64,000 bases of DNA, taken from NCBI RefSeq assembly GCF_021021555.1, contig NZ_JAINWA010000001.1, positions 806,001 to 870,000 on the forward strand, in the 5' to 3' direction. Shown here in pieces: positions 8,242-16,510 of this stretch; within the stretch, counting starts at the first letter, position 1; each line of letters begins with the position of its first letter. The position numbers were made by a program, and so were the translations under genes. The stretch comes from Teretinema zuelzerae. GTDB lineage: Bacteria; Spirochaetota; Spirochaetia; Treponematales; Treponemataceae. The notes under the pieces were generated by a model, which saw nothing but the letters and a program-made list of their open reading frames with translations, ran no database searches and was not told where the DNA came from.

Positions 8242-9408
8242 TCAGCCGGCGCGGCGGGCGCGAAGGCGTTCCGAAACGAAGCCGAGGGCGACCGCGTAGA
8301 CGGCGAGAAAAACCGGCAAGAGGGCCAAGGTGGTGAAGCTGGAGACGAGGCCGAAAAACGGCGGCAGGAGAGTGGTTCCCACGTAGGCGAAGGCCATCTG
8401 GATTCCGATGATCGAGGGAGCCTTGTCCGCGCCGAAATGCGCGGGCGTTTCGTGGATCATGCAGGGGAAGATGGGAGCGCAGCCGAGTCCGACGAGCATG
8501 ATGCCGGCAAGGGTGAGCGGAAGCGGAACGGGAAGCAGCAGCAGGAGAATGCCCGCGCCGATGACGACGGAACCCCAGCGGACGAGGTCGACGTTTTTGA
8601 CGCGGAAGGTGACGAAGCCGGTGATGAAACGGCCGAGGGTGATGGCCGCGTAGAACGAGGACACCCAGGAAGCCGCGGAGGCCGGATCCATGCCCTTCAC
8701 CTTTACGAGGAAGGAGCCGCTCCACAAGCCCATGGACGCTTCGACTCCGCAATAAAAGAGAAACGACAACAGCGCGAACTTGACGCCCGGGAGGCGGATA
8801 ATCTCGAAGAGGCCGGGATGCGGGGACGAGGGGTCAACCCCTTCCTGCTCCTTGCGCGCGCGGACCTTGTCCCACAGGGGAACCGAGAGGACGAGGATCG
8901 CGACAAGGATCGTCTGGAACACCGCGATGGAAAAGTAGCCGCTCTGCCATTTTCCGCCCCGCTTGAGAAAGGCCGAAAGAACGAGCGGCCCGGTCAGGGC
9001 GCCCACGCCCCAGAAGCTGTGGAGCCAGCTCATGTGGCGGGATTCGTAGTGCGCGGCCACGAAGGAGTTGAGCCCGGAGTCCACGGAGCCCGCGCCGAGG
9101 CCGAGGGGGATCGCGGCGGCGATGAGCCACCAGAACGAGGGGATGAAGGCGAAGCCGAAAAGGGCGGCGGCAGTGAGGGCGACGCTGACGGCGGTGACCC
9201 GTCCCGTTCCGAAGCGGCGGAGAATCCTTCCCGAATTAAGGCTCGAAACGATCGTGCCTCCGGAAACGATCATCTGGAGAATTCCCGCGTAGCCTATCGG
9301 GACGCCGAATCCGGTGTGCATAGCCGGCCAGCCGGCTCCCAAAAGGGCGTCCGGCAGCCCGAGGCTGATAAAGGCCGTGTAGATAATGACGAGCAAAAAA
9401 GTTGCCAT
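8242..9408 (-). CDS. MFS transporter
   Basis: The 388-residue protein has about twelve hydrophobic helices, from MATFLLVIIYTAFISLG to LLPVFLAVYAVALGFVSE, so it sits in the inner membrane. The segment NSGRILRRFGTGRVTAVS between helices 2 and 3 is the MFS loop motif. The overall pattern (SLGLPDALLGAGWPAM, SVDSGLNSFVAAHYESRHMSWLHSFWGVG) resembles the FucP-like/BypA subgroup of sugar or unknown-substrate carriers found in Firmicutes and spirochaetes. The start at 9408 follows AAGGAG by seven bases; a longer frame to 9447 would place that site inside the gene. The substrate is unknown. Confidence 0.85.
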   Translation of the reverse strand: MATFLLVIIYTAFISLGLPDALLGAGWPAMHTGFGVPIGYAGILQMIVSGGTIVSSLNSGRILRRFGTGRVTAVSVALTAAALFGFAFIPSFWWLIAAAIPLGLGAGSVDSGLNSFVAAHYESRHMSWLHSFWGVGALTGPLVLSAFLKRGGKWQSGYFSIAVFQTILVAILVLSVPLWDKVRARKEQEGVDPSSPHPGLFEIIRLPGVKFALLSFLFYCGVEASMGLWSGSFLVKVKGMDPASAASWVSSFYAAITLGRFITGFVTFRVKNVDLVRWGSVVIGAGILLLLLPVPLPLTLAGIMLVGLGCAPIFPCMIHETPAHFGADKAPSIIGIQMAFAYVGTTLLPPFFGLVSSFTTLALLPVFLAVYAVALGFVSERLRARRAG

Positions 9409-9509
9409 TCTGAAACTCCTTAAGTTTAAGTACTTCATCTGAGACAAAAAAAGTCAAGCGCGCGGGCGCGATTATCCGGTATACTAAAAAAACGAAACAG
9501 GAGAAAAAC

Positions 9510-9839
9510 ATGTCTACAAGCGTTGATTTCATCGAGTTCGCGGCCGACCAGGCGGCAGGAACCGGAGCGGTGCGCTACCGCAAAATGTTCGGGGAATACA
9601 TGTTGTACGTCGACGACCGCCCCCTCCTCCTCGTGTGCGACAACGTCGCGTACGTGAAAATCCGCGAAGAAACAGCCTCCCTGCTCGCGGACGCCCCAGT
9701 CGGCCCGCCCTACGCCGGCGCCAAGGACCACTACATCCTCGACATCGAAAACCGCGACCTCGTCCACGACGTAATAAGGGCCCTCCTCCCGGTCACGCCG
9801 ATTCCCGTAAAGAAATCGAAGAAAAAAAAGGAAGACTGA
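9510..9839 (+). CDS. TfoX N-terminal domain protein
   Basis: The 109-residue protein matches the TfoX_N fold: AVRYRKMFGEYMLYVDDRPLLLVCDNVAYVK, then GAKDHYILDIENRDL. It ends in a lysine-rich tail (PVKKSKKKKED). TfoX is a competence regulator in Pasteurellaceae, but stand-alone N-domains occur widely without competence genes. The role here is unknown. CAGGAG precedes the ATG, and a TATACT -10 box lies near 9480. No competence genes are nearby. Confidence 0.8.
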   Translation: MSTSVDFIEFAADQAAGTGAVRYRKMFGEYMLYVDDRPLLLVCDNVAYVKIREETASLLADAPVGPPYAGAKDHYILDIENRDLVHDVIRALLPVTPIPVKKSKKKKED

Positions 9840-9933
9840 GGCAGGAATATCGACGCGGGCGAAGGGGCGGCCTTCGGAGCCCCCTCAAACGAGAGTCTTT
9901 GCAGGGGCGCGTCGTATTGCGCATACGAACCGC

Positions 9934-9962
9934 TTGCCTCGCCGCCCGGCGATCAATACAAT
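9934..9962 (+). promoter_or_regulatory. Promoter of the LysE-type gene, leaderless type
   Basis: TTGCCT (9934-9939), 17-bp spacer, TACAAT (9957-9962). The ATG at 9969 is six bases after the -10 and has no Shine-Dalgarno, so the mRNA should begin at the start codon. Confidence 0.6.
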
Positions 9963-9968
9963 GCCCGC

Positions 9969-10622
9969 ATGAACACCACGCTCTTTTTCGGACTGCTCGC
10001 GTTTTCCCTCGTTTCGGCCTTTACCCCGGGTCCGAATAACCTGTTGGCGCTCGCCCAGGGCGCGAACTTCGGCTACCGGAAAACCCTACCCCACGTCTTC
10101 GGAGTCGGCTTCGGGTTCGCCTTCATGCTCTTTCTCATGGGTGCCGGGCTCGGAAAGCTCTTCGAAGCCTTCCCGGCCGCCTACGAGATTCTTCACTGGG
10201 GAGCCCTCGCCTACCTCGTGTTTCTTGCCTGGAAAATTGCGAATTCGAAGGGTTTTCATACGGCGGGCCCGGAAAGCGGAACCGAAGCCGGCAGGGCGGA
10301 AGGCTCAGAGAACGCCGCCGCGGATTCCAAGCCCATTACTTTTTTCGGCTCGGCCGCTTTTCAGTGGATAAACCCCAAGGCCTGGGTCGCCGCGATCACG
10401 CTGGTGACTACCTTCACCGACCCCGCGTCCTACTGGCTGAGCCTCGTCGTAGCGGGCGCCGCCAACGTCGCGATAGCTATCAGTGCAGTCTCCAGCTGGG
10501 CCCTCTTCGGCACCATCGTTAAAAAATGGCTCTCCGATTCCCGCAGGTTTAAAATTTTCAACTGGAGCATGGCAATCATTTTGCTCGTCTCCGTCGTCCC
10601 CTCGGTTTTAAAGGGGCGGTAA
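9969..10622 (+). CDS. LysE/RhtB family amino-acid exporter
   Basis: The 217-residue membrane protein begins with the family signature SLVSAFTPGPNNLLALAQGANFGY. It then follows the LysE pattern of six helices, with FQWINPKAWVAAI in the second half. A polar insert of about 30 residues (AGPESGTEAGRAEGSENAAA) replaces the short loop between halves. Members export basic or neutral amino acids or homoserine lactones by proton exchange. Which one is not readable here. The gene is monocistronic and convergent with cheB. Confidence 0.85.
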   Translation: MNTTLFFGLLAFSLVSAFTPGPNNLLALAQGANFGYRKTLPHVFGVGFGFAFMLFLMGAGLGKLFEAFPAAYEILHWGALAYLVFLAWKIANSKGFHTAGPESGTEAGRAEGSENAAADSKPITFFGSAAFQWINPKAWVAAITLVTTFTDPASYWLSLVVAGAANVAIAISAVSSWALFGTIVKKWLSDSRRFKIFNWSMAIILLVSVVPSVLKGR

Positions 10623-10680
10623 AAAACAGATCACAGGCGGGCTCGGACGGGCGCGATCCGGCGTTAGTCAATCGCGCAGC

Positions 10681-11766
10681 TTAGAGTTTTTCCTTGATAT
10701 GGGCGACCATCCGGTCGAGTGGCAGCACCGTTCGGGCGGCCCCGAGATCGATCGCTTCCTTCGGCATCCCCCACACTATCGAAGACTGCTCGTCCTGTGC
10801 GATGGTGTATCCCCCCGCCTGATGAATCTTCAATAATCCCTGCGCTCCGTCCCGCCCCATGCCTGTTAACAGGAGGGCGATGCAGTTTTGTCCGGCGTAC
10901 TCGGCGACCGAGTCGAACAGGGGATCGACCGCCGGGCGCTGGTTGCACACCTTGGGCCCCGACGCGATTTTAAGCGTTCGCTCGGTCCCTTGAGCCCGGA
11001 GCATCATATGATAATTTCCCGGAGCGATATATACGGTCCCCACCTGAAGCCGGTCGCCGTCGCGGGCTTCCTTCACCGTCGCGCGGCTCAGGTCGTTCAA
11101 CCGCGCGGCGAAGGTGGCGGTAAAGCGCTCCGGCATGTGGATGACCGCCAGAGTAGGGGGGAAATCCGCTTCCCACTCGCGAAAGAGAGCTTCGAGCGCG
11201 ATGGTGCCGCCGGTGGAGGCTCCGATGGCTATCAGCTGATTCGTAGTTTTGATATTCGCGAGATACGAGGAGGACCGGGAAGCCGGGAGCGGTTTGCGCG
11301 AAGCGGCGTTCTTTTCGCAGTCGCTGTTTTTCCGATCCGCTTCCGCCGCATCGTCCCGCAATCTTGAAACGTTCGCCCTGCTCGCGGCGATGATCCGTTC
11401 GGCAAGATAGGGTATCACTTCCTCGACGGAAAACGGACCGCCGGGCTTGGGCACCACGTCCACCGCGCCGAGCTCAAGCGCCTTCATCGCGGCCGCGTTC
11501 GCTTCCTTCGCGAGGGAAGACACGACGATTACCGGCATGGGAGCCTGCTTCATCAATTGCCTCAGGAAGGTGAGCCCGTCCATGCGGGGCATTTCTATAT
11601 CGAGGGTCATTACGTCGACCTTCGTTTTTTCGAGCTTATCCCGCGCGACATAGGGATCCATCGCGGATGCGACCACCTCGATCCGCGGATCCCGCGAAAG
11701 CCGGGCGGAGAGGATTTCCCTCACTATCGCCGAATCGTCTACGATCATGACGCGGATTTTTTCCAT
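10681..11766 (-). CDS. cheB: Chemotaxis methylesterase/glutamine deamidase CheB
   Basis: The 361-residue protein has an N-terminal receiver (IRVMIVDDSAIVREIL; phospho-acceptor Asp in VDVMTLDIEMPRMDG, ~residue 56) and the conserved PKPGGPF after it. After a linker comes the methylesterase, with the catalytic serine in ASTGGT, the catalytic histidine in AVIHMPERFTATFAARLND, and the Asp in LLLTGMGRDGAQGL. It removes methyl groups from receptor glutamates when phosphorylated by CheA. It is the last gene of the operon and follows cheR by 2 bp. Confidence 0.95.
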   Translation of the reverse strand: MEKIRVMIVDDSAIVREILSARLSRDPRIEVVASAMDPYVARDKLEKTKVDVMTLDIEMPRMDGLTFLRQLMKQAPMPVIVVSSLAKEANAAAMKALELGAVDVVPKPGGPFSVEEVIPYLAERIIAASRANVSRLRDDAAEADRKNSDCEKNAASRKPLPASRSSSYLANIKTTNQLIAIGASTGGTIALEALFREWEADFPPTLAVIHMPERFTATFAARLNDLSRATVKEARDGDRLQVGTVYIAPGNYHMMLRAQGTERTLKIASGPKVCNQRPAVDPLFDSVAEYAGQNCIALLLTGMGRDGAQGLLKIHQAGGYTIAQDEQSSIVWGMPKEAIDLGAARTVLPLDRMVAHIKEKL

Positions 11767-11768
11767 GG

Positions 11769-12593
11769 CTACGGCGCCTTTCTATATATTGCCGGCCCTT
11801 CCTTCCGGAGAGTATCCTCGACGGGAAGAAGGGCTTCGGAATGGCCGACGAAGAGCAGGCCGCAGGGCGAAAGGTTCCGCTCAAGCGTGCGCAGAACCTT
11901 GGACCGTCCGGGTTCGTCGAAATAAATCATGACATTCCGGCAAAAGATATAATCAAAACGGGTTTCGAACTCTATCGGTTCATGCAGGTTCAGCCGCTTG
12001 ATCGCGATATACCGGCGCAGTTCGGGGTGGACGCGCAGGGAAAATTCGCCGGCCCGGGAAAAGTAGGCGCGGCGGATGCGGTCGTCGGTGTTCTGAAACT
12101 GGTTCACATGGTACACGCCCTCATGCATGGCTTTCAGGGAATCCCGGTTCAGATCGGAGGCTAGAACGCGGAAATCGCGCAGTCCGCTTTCGAGGAGGCT
12201 TATGACGATGGAATACGGCTCCTCCCCGGTCGAGCTCGCCGCGCACCAAATCAGCGGATCGCGGAGAGAGCGGACTTGAATGTCCTGCGTCAATCGCTTG
12301 AAATGCGCGTCCTCGCGGAAAAAGAAAGTGTGGCCGACGGTGATTTCCTTCAGAAAAATATTCACCGCGTCGTGCATTCCCGCGGCGAGCTGATCGTAGA
12401 AATCTCGCAGGTCGAGTCCATGCACCGAGGCCATTTTAATGAGCTTCATTTTAAGAATATCGACCTTGGCGCCGTGGAAATGAATTCCGTACGCGGCGTA
12501 CGACAAGGCTTTGAACTTCTCGAGAAGTTCGGAGTCGAGGCCGGCGCCGTCTGAGCGGGCCGGCCGTCCTCCGTAATTCGAATCGGGGCGCAT
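11769..12593 (-). CDS. cheR: Chemotaxis protein methyltransferase CheR
   Basis: The 274-residue protein has the CheR N-terminal helical domain and the SAM-binding domain: WCAASSTGEEPYSIVISLLE is the SAM loop, DYIFCRNVMIYFD is the conserved motif, and LLFVGHSEAL lies near the end. It methylates receptor glutamates. No C-terminal TPR is present. Its ATG overlaps the TGA of the upstream receptor gene by one base (TGATG), so translation is coupled. Confidence 0.95.
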   Translation of the reverse strand: MRPDSNYGGRPARSDGAGLDSELLEKFKALSYAAYGIHFHGAKVDILKMKLIKMASVHGLDLRDFYDQLAAGMHDAVNIFLKEITVGHTFFFREDAHFKRLTQDIQVRSLRDPLIWCAASSTGEEPYSIVISLLESGLRDFRVLASDLNRDSLKAMHEGVYHVNQFQNTDDRIRRAYFSRAGEFSLRVHPELRRYIAIKRLNLHEPIEFETRFDYIFCRNVMIYFDEPGRSKVLRTLERNLSPCGLLFVGHSEALLPVEDTLRKEGPAIYRKAP

Positions 12594-14227
12594 CAGCTGT
12601 CTATGTCGTCTTGGTACTCGGGGTCGTCTTCAAAAACGATTCTCTTGCCTACGGCGCGCGAAGAATCCCGATCATCGCCCTTATTAGCCGTCAGCGCCCG
12701 CGCCGGCTTTCTCGTCGCGGGACGGACTGATTCTCTGTCAGCGGAACGGGAGCCGGCGATCTTGGCCTTGCCGCCGAGAACGAGCACCGAAAGATTTTCT
12801 ATCACGTCGTTAAGCGATACTACCTGGCTCTGGAGCTCCTCGGCGGAACTCGCCGTCTCCTCGGACGCGGCGGCGTTCTGCTGAACGACCGTGTCGAGCT
12901 GCACGATTGCCTTGTTCACCTGCGAAATGCCTTCGTCCTGCTGGCGGCTCGCCGTTTCGACCTCTTTGGTCATCTCGTTCGACTTGCCCGAGTTCAGCAG
13001 AATTTCCTTGAAGATGTCTGCAAGCTCCTTGGTGAGCGCCTGGCCTTCCTGAGTTTTCTGCAGCGTGGTCTTGATCATCTGCGCGGTTTCCTTCGCGCTG
13101 GCGGCGCTCCGGTTCGCAAGATTCTTCACTTCGTCGGCGACAACCGCGAAGCCCATTCCGGCCTCTCCGGCCCGCGCCGCTTCGACCGCGGCGTTCAGGG
13201 CGAGCATGTTCGTCTGGAAGGCGATGTCGTCAATCACGTCGATGACGGTCTTGATGTCGTCGGCCGCCTTTCCGATCTCCGTCATGGAAACGAGCATCCG
13301 CTCCATGTGCGCGGAGCCCTGGGTCGCGGCCTCGGACGTTTTGGCTGCGAGTACGCTCGCTTCCTTCGCATTCTCTACGTTCTGCTTCACCATGGAGCCG
13401 AGCTCCTCCATAGACGAAGTAGTCTCTTCTATTCCGGAGGCCTGCTCGGAGGCGCCGGAGGCAATCTGCTGGGAGCTGACCGAAAGCTGCGAAGAAGCGT
13501 TTCCGATCTGGTCCGATCCGGTGCTGAGCGCGTTTACGATTTTGACTACCGGCCGCGTGATGGAGCTCGCGAGGAGCCAGCCCACCAGTATCGCGATCGC
13601 GAAACCTCCGATGATTGTCGCGACGATCACCATGATCATGGTTTGAATCATGTTCTGCGCCTGACGGGGAAGCTCGTGACCGTAGTATTCCTTTACATAC
13701 TCAACCAGCTCCTGCAAGGCATTAATGGAATTATCAAAAGATGAACGGGCGGCTCCCGAAATTGCGAGAGCCGAAGCCCTCTGGGCATACACGACTGGAT
13801 CTACTTTCGCGTCCCGCATGCGCTGGATTTCTTCCATGTATTTCACGTTATCGGCGATCTGGATATCCAGGAGGTTCAGAAATTTCTTGTAAAGGATATC
13901 CTCTTCAGGCGTGGTCTCGACCGCCTCGTAGTTGTCGAGGGCGGCGCGCCGCTCGCCCTTCTGCTTTTCCCAGTTCGTCAACTGTCGCGCGTAGTCCTCG
14001 TCCGTCAAATACGGCGAAGTCAGGGTGCGGACGATCGCTTTCAGCGATTGCTGCTTTACCATGACGATCTCAAGATCCGTGATGGCGGGAATGCTCTGCT
14101 CGACCAGCGTGTTCAAACTTTCATGCGCGCGGTTCAGGCCGAAATACCCGACGAGTCCCACGACCAGGGTGATGAAGGCTACTCCGACGAAGGCTAGAAT
14201 CAATTTGACCGATAATCCGATTTTCAT
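12593..14227 (-). CDS. Methyl-accepting chemotaxis protein with 4HB-type sensor domain
   Basis: The 544-residue receptor has a TM helix at ~8-30 ([23 protein letters not shown]), then a periplasmic four-helix bundle-like region, and a second TM at ~190-215. A HAMP start ([14 protein letters not shown]) and the cytoplasmic hairpin follow. The hairpin tip [20 protein letters not shown] is the CheA/CheW contact. The C-terminus ([11 protein letters not shown]) lacks a CheR-binding pentapeptide. Glutamate pairs in the [10 protein letters not shown] segment are candidate methylation sites. The ligand is unknown. It sits between cheW and cheR in the operon. Confidence 0.93.
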   Translation of the reverse strand: MKIGLSVKLILAFVGVAFITLVVGLVGYFGLNRAHESLNTLVEQSIPAITDLEIVMVKQQSLKAIVRTLTSPYLTDEDYARQLTNWEKQKGERRAALDNYEAVETTPEEDILYKKFLNLLDIQIADNVKYMEEIQRMRDAKVDPVVYAQRASALAISGAARSSFDNSINALQELVEYVKEYYGHELPRQAQNMIQTMIMVIVATIIGGFAIAILVGWLLASSITRPVVKIVNALSTGSDQIGNASSQLSVSSQQIASGASEQASGIEETTSSMEELGSMVKQNVENAKEASVLAAKTSEAATQGSAHMERMLVSMTEIGKAADDIKTVIDVIDDIAFQTNMLALNAAVEAARAGEAGMGFAVVADEVKNLANRSAASAKETAQMIKTTLQKTQEGQALTKELADIFKEILLNSGKSNEMTKEVETASRQQDEGISQVNKAIVQLDTVVQQNAAASEETASSAEELQSQVVSLNDVIENLSVLVLGGKAKIAGSRSADRESVRPATRKPARALTANKGDDRDSSRAVGKRIVFEDDPEYQDDIDS

Positions 14228-14266
14228 ATACCTCTCCTTGATAAAAATGCCGCCCGAGGCGGAGTC

Positions 14267-14776
14267 TTATTCGTTTCCGGCCGGGGCCGGCGCCATTGTT
14301 TTAAGCTGGACGAATTCCTCGTCGCTGAGAATTTTGTGCACATCCAGAACGATCTTCATGCCGTCCGGAGTATCGGCGACTCCGCGTACATACTCGGCCT
14401 TTACCCGGGTATTGATGTAGGGAAGAACCTTGATCTTCTCCTCGGGGATTGCGATCACCTCGTGGATCGAATCGACGACGAGGCCCATCAGCATATGCTC
14501 TCCCTCTATCTCCATCTCCACTACGATGATGGAGGTGCGCTTATGATAGTCGAGGAACTCCATTCCGAATTTCAGGCGCAAATCGATGATCGGAATAATC
14601 TGACCGCGGAGATTGATGACGCCCCGGATGAACGAAGGAGTCTGGGGAAGAGGCGTGATGTCCGTCATGCCCATCAATTCCTTGACCTTCAGAATCTCCA
14701 TGCAATAGCTTTCCCTGTCCAGGGAAAAGTTGAGATAGCGGGAACCTGCGAGAGTCTTCATGCGGGAAATTTCCAT
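14267..14776 (-). CDS. cheW: CheW adaptor
   Basis: The 169-residue protein is a single CheW beta-barrel: LNFSLDRESYCMEILKVKELMGM, then SFIRGVINLRGQIIPIIDLRLKFG, the motif that binds receptors and CheA, and a late VRGVADTPDGMKIVLDVHKIL. It couples receptors to the kinase. AAGGAGG and AAGGGG precede the start. It lies 18 bp after cheY. Confidence 0.95.
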   Translation of the reverse strand: MEISRMKTLAGSRYLNFSLDRESYCMEILKVKELMGMTDITPLPQTPSFIRGVINLRGQIIPIIDLRLKFGMEFLDYHKRTSIIVVEMEIEGEHMLMGLVVDSIHEVIAIPEEKIKVLPYINTRVKAEYVRGVADTPDGMKIVLDVHKILSDEEFVQLKTMAPAPAGNE

Positions 14777-14794
14777 AGCCCCTTCCCTCCTTTA

Positions 14795-15154
14795 TTATGG
14801 TATGAGTTTCTGTATGGCCGAGAGGAGCTTGTCCGGCTCGCACGGTTTGACTATCCAGCCGGACGCGCCGAGCTCGCGGCCCTTCTGCCTGAGCTCTTCC
14901 TTCGTTTCGGTCGTCAGCATGAGTATGGGCGTTTTTGCGTACGAAGGTTTTTTCCGTACTTCCGCCAGAAGCTCGATCCCGTCCATCTCCGGCATGTTCA
15001 CATCGAAAAGGAATAAATCCACGGTTTGCGCGCCCAGCTTCGAAAGCGCGTCCTTTCCGTGTTCGGCTTCGACAACCGCGTACTGTCCGATCAGGGCGTT
15101 TTTCAAAATGTTCCTGATGGAGGTGGAATCGTCCACCAGCATAATCGTTTTCAT
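14795..15154 (-). CDS. cheY: CheY-type response regulator
   Basis: The single receiver domain (119 residues) has the acidic pair in IMLVDDSTSIR, the phospho-acceptor Asp in LFLFDVNMPEMDG (~residue 51), Thr in MLTTETK and Lys in WIVKPCEPD. Once phosphorylated by CheA it would bind the flagellar switch. The ATG at 15154 is preceded by GGGGAGAGG at good spacing; a GTG three codons earlier is possible but too close to that site. Its tip differs enough from CheB's receiver that it is a separate output. Confidence 0.92.
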   Translation of the reverse strand: MKTIMLVDDSTSIRNILKNALIGQYAVVEAEHGKDALSKLGAQTVDLFLFDVNMPEMDGIELLAEVRKKPSYAKTPILMLTTETKEELRQKGRELGASGWIVKPCEPDKLLSAIQKLIP

Positions 15155-15178
15155 CGCTTGCACCTCTCCCCTTTTCGT

Positions 15179-16510
15179 TTAGAAAAATTCTATTTCGGTG
15201 TTGTTTCTTTTCAGATCGATGTCTCCGTGCAAGCCTTTTGCCCGGAGAGCTTTTTCCAGCGCGTCCAGCTCGCGCGATGTCGTGAGCCGCGAACGGATTT
15301 TGTCGACTGCGGCCGCGGTTCCCGGATCGGAAGGGCGCGGGCCGGCAGGATCCGGGTGCGAACATCCTGAGGCGCAGATATCCGACAAGTCGGCGGACAC
15401 GCGCGCGAGATTCTCGATCTCCTGCGTGATGATGGCATGCAGCATTCCCAGCGGGGCGAAGGCGGACATGTCCATCTCCAGCGATTCGATGAAGCCCATG
15501 ACAGCTGAATACAGGGCCATGACGCCGGCAAGCTGGCTGTCGATCGTCTCCGTAATTCTCGTATAGGTGGAATTGTCGTCCTGCAGAAAGCGGTCCACTT
15601 CCTTCCTGTTTTTTTCCATGCTGCCGTGAAGCGATACGAAGGCCTTCTGCGTGCCGGAAACGCTTGATCCGATTGTGGACACGAATCCCTGGGTTTCGCG
15701 CGAAAGCCGTTGAACCTCGTCCGCTATTACCTTGAAGCCGCGGCCGTGCGCTCCGGCCCGGGCGGCCTCTATCGACGCATTAATCGAAAGCACGTGGATG
15801 CGCTCGGCAACGTCCGAAATATTCGCGACAATCCCCAGGATAGCCATCATCTGGCTGTCGAGGGCCGCTATCTCGGAGGACACTTCAGTGAACGAGCGAG
15901 AGGTCTCCTGAGTCACCTCGGTGATATGGGAGCGAAGAAGATGGATGCCTTCTTTTATATCCGTCGATTGTCCGCTTTTCTCGTACTGTGTTTTGCTCGC
16001 CCGCACGCTGCCCTGAAAATCGGCTATGGAGGTTTTTATCCGCACCAGGGTTTCCGTCATCGGCTCGCTCGTTCCGTTGAGATACGAAACAATGCTCTCG
16101 AAAAGAACCGGGAGCGCTAGCTTATAGACGGCGACCATGACCGGATCGACGGGCGGGCGATCCGCGGCAGAAACCGGCGTTGAGACTGAGGAGACGGAAA
16201 ACGCGGAAGCAAACCCGGACGCTGAGGACGGGGCTCTCGCGGCATCAGCCGGAGAGAACTCTTCAAGCGCTTCGACTGTTTCATACGAATCCCCGAGAGG
16301 GATCGATCCTCCCGACGCAGCACCCGCCGATTCACTATTCGATTTCCTTTCCGCAGAAGCGAGCCGCAGGGCGGCGATGTTTCCGGCGAACGCCGCGATC
16401 GAAATAATTACGACGCCGTAGATGCTCAACGGAGGCGGAAGCAGAAGGGATGCGGGAATCGTTGCAATGCAAGCCAGGCTGCCGAACAGAAATATCTTGG
16501 TGGAAATCAT
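15179..16510 (-). CDS. Receptor-like methyl-accepting protein with short N-terminal membrane anchor
   Basis: The 443-residue protein starts with two closely spaced hydrophobic segments (FLFGSLACIATIPASLLL and YGVVIISIAAFAGNIAAL) and no periplasmic sensor domain. A Ser/Pro-rich linker follows, then a receptor hairpin with the tip VLSINASIEAARAGAHGRGF. The C-terminal ~90 residues (SDICASGCSHPDPAGP, then DKIRSRLTTSRELDALEKAL) are unlike ordinary receptors. It overlaps cheA by ATGA, so it is translated with the kinase. It may sense a membrane or cytoplasmic state, or act as a structural partner of this CheA. That is inference. Confidence 0.8.
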   Translation of the reverse strand: MISTKIFLFGSLACIATIPASLLLPPPLSIYGVVIISIAAFAGNIAALRLASAERKSNSESAGAASGGSIPLGDSYETVEALEEFSPADAARAPSSASGFASAFSVSSVSTPVSAADRPPVDPVMVAVYKLALPVLFESIVSYLNGTSEPMTETLVRIKTSIADFQGSVRASKTQYEKSGQSTDIKEGIHLLRSHITEVTQETSRSFTEVSSEIAALDSQMMAILGIVANISDVAERIHVLSINASIEAARAGAHGRGFKVIADEVQRLSRETQGFVSTIGSSVSGTQKAFVSLHGSMEKNRKEVDRFLQDDNSTYTRITETIDSQLAGVMALYSAVMGFIESLEMDMSAFAPLGMLHAIITQEIENLARVSADLSDICASGCSHPDPAGPRPSDPGTAAAVDKIRSRLTTSRELDALEKALRAKGLHGDIDLKRNNTEIEFF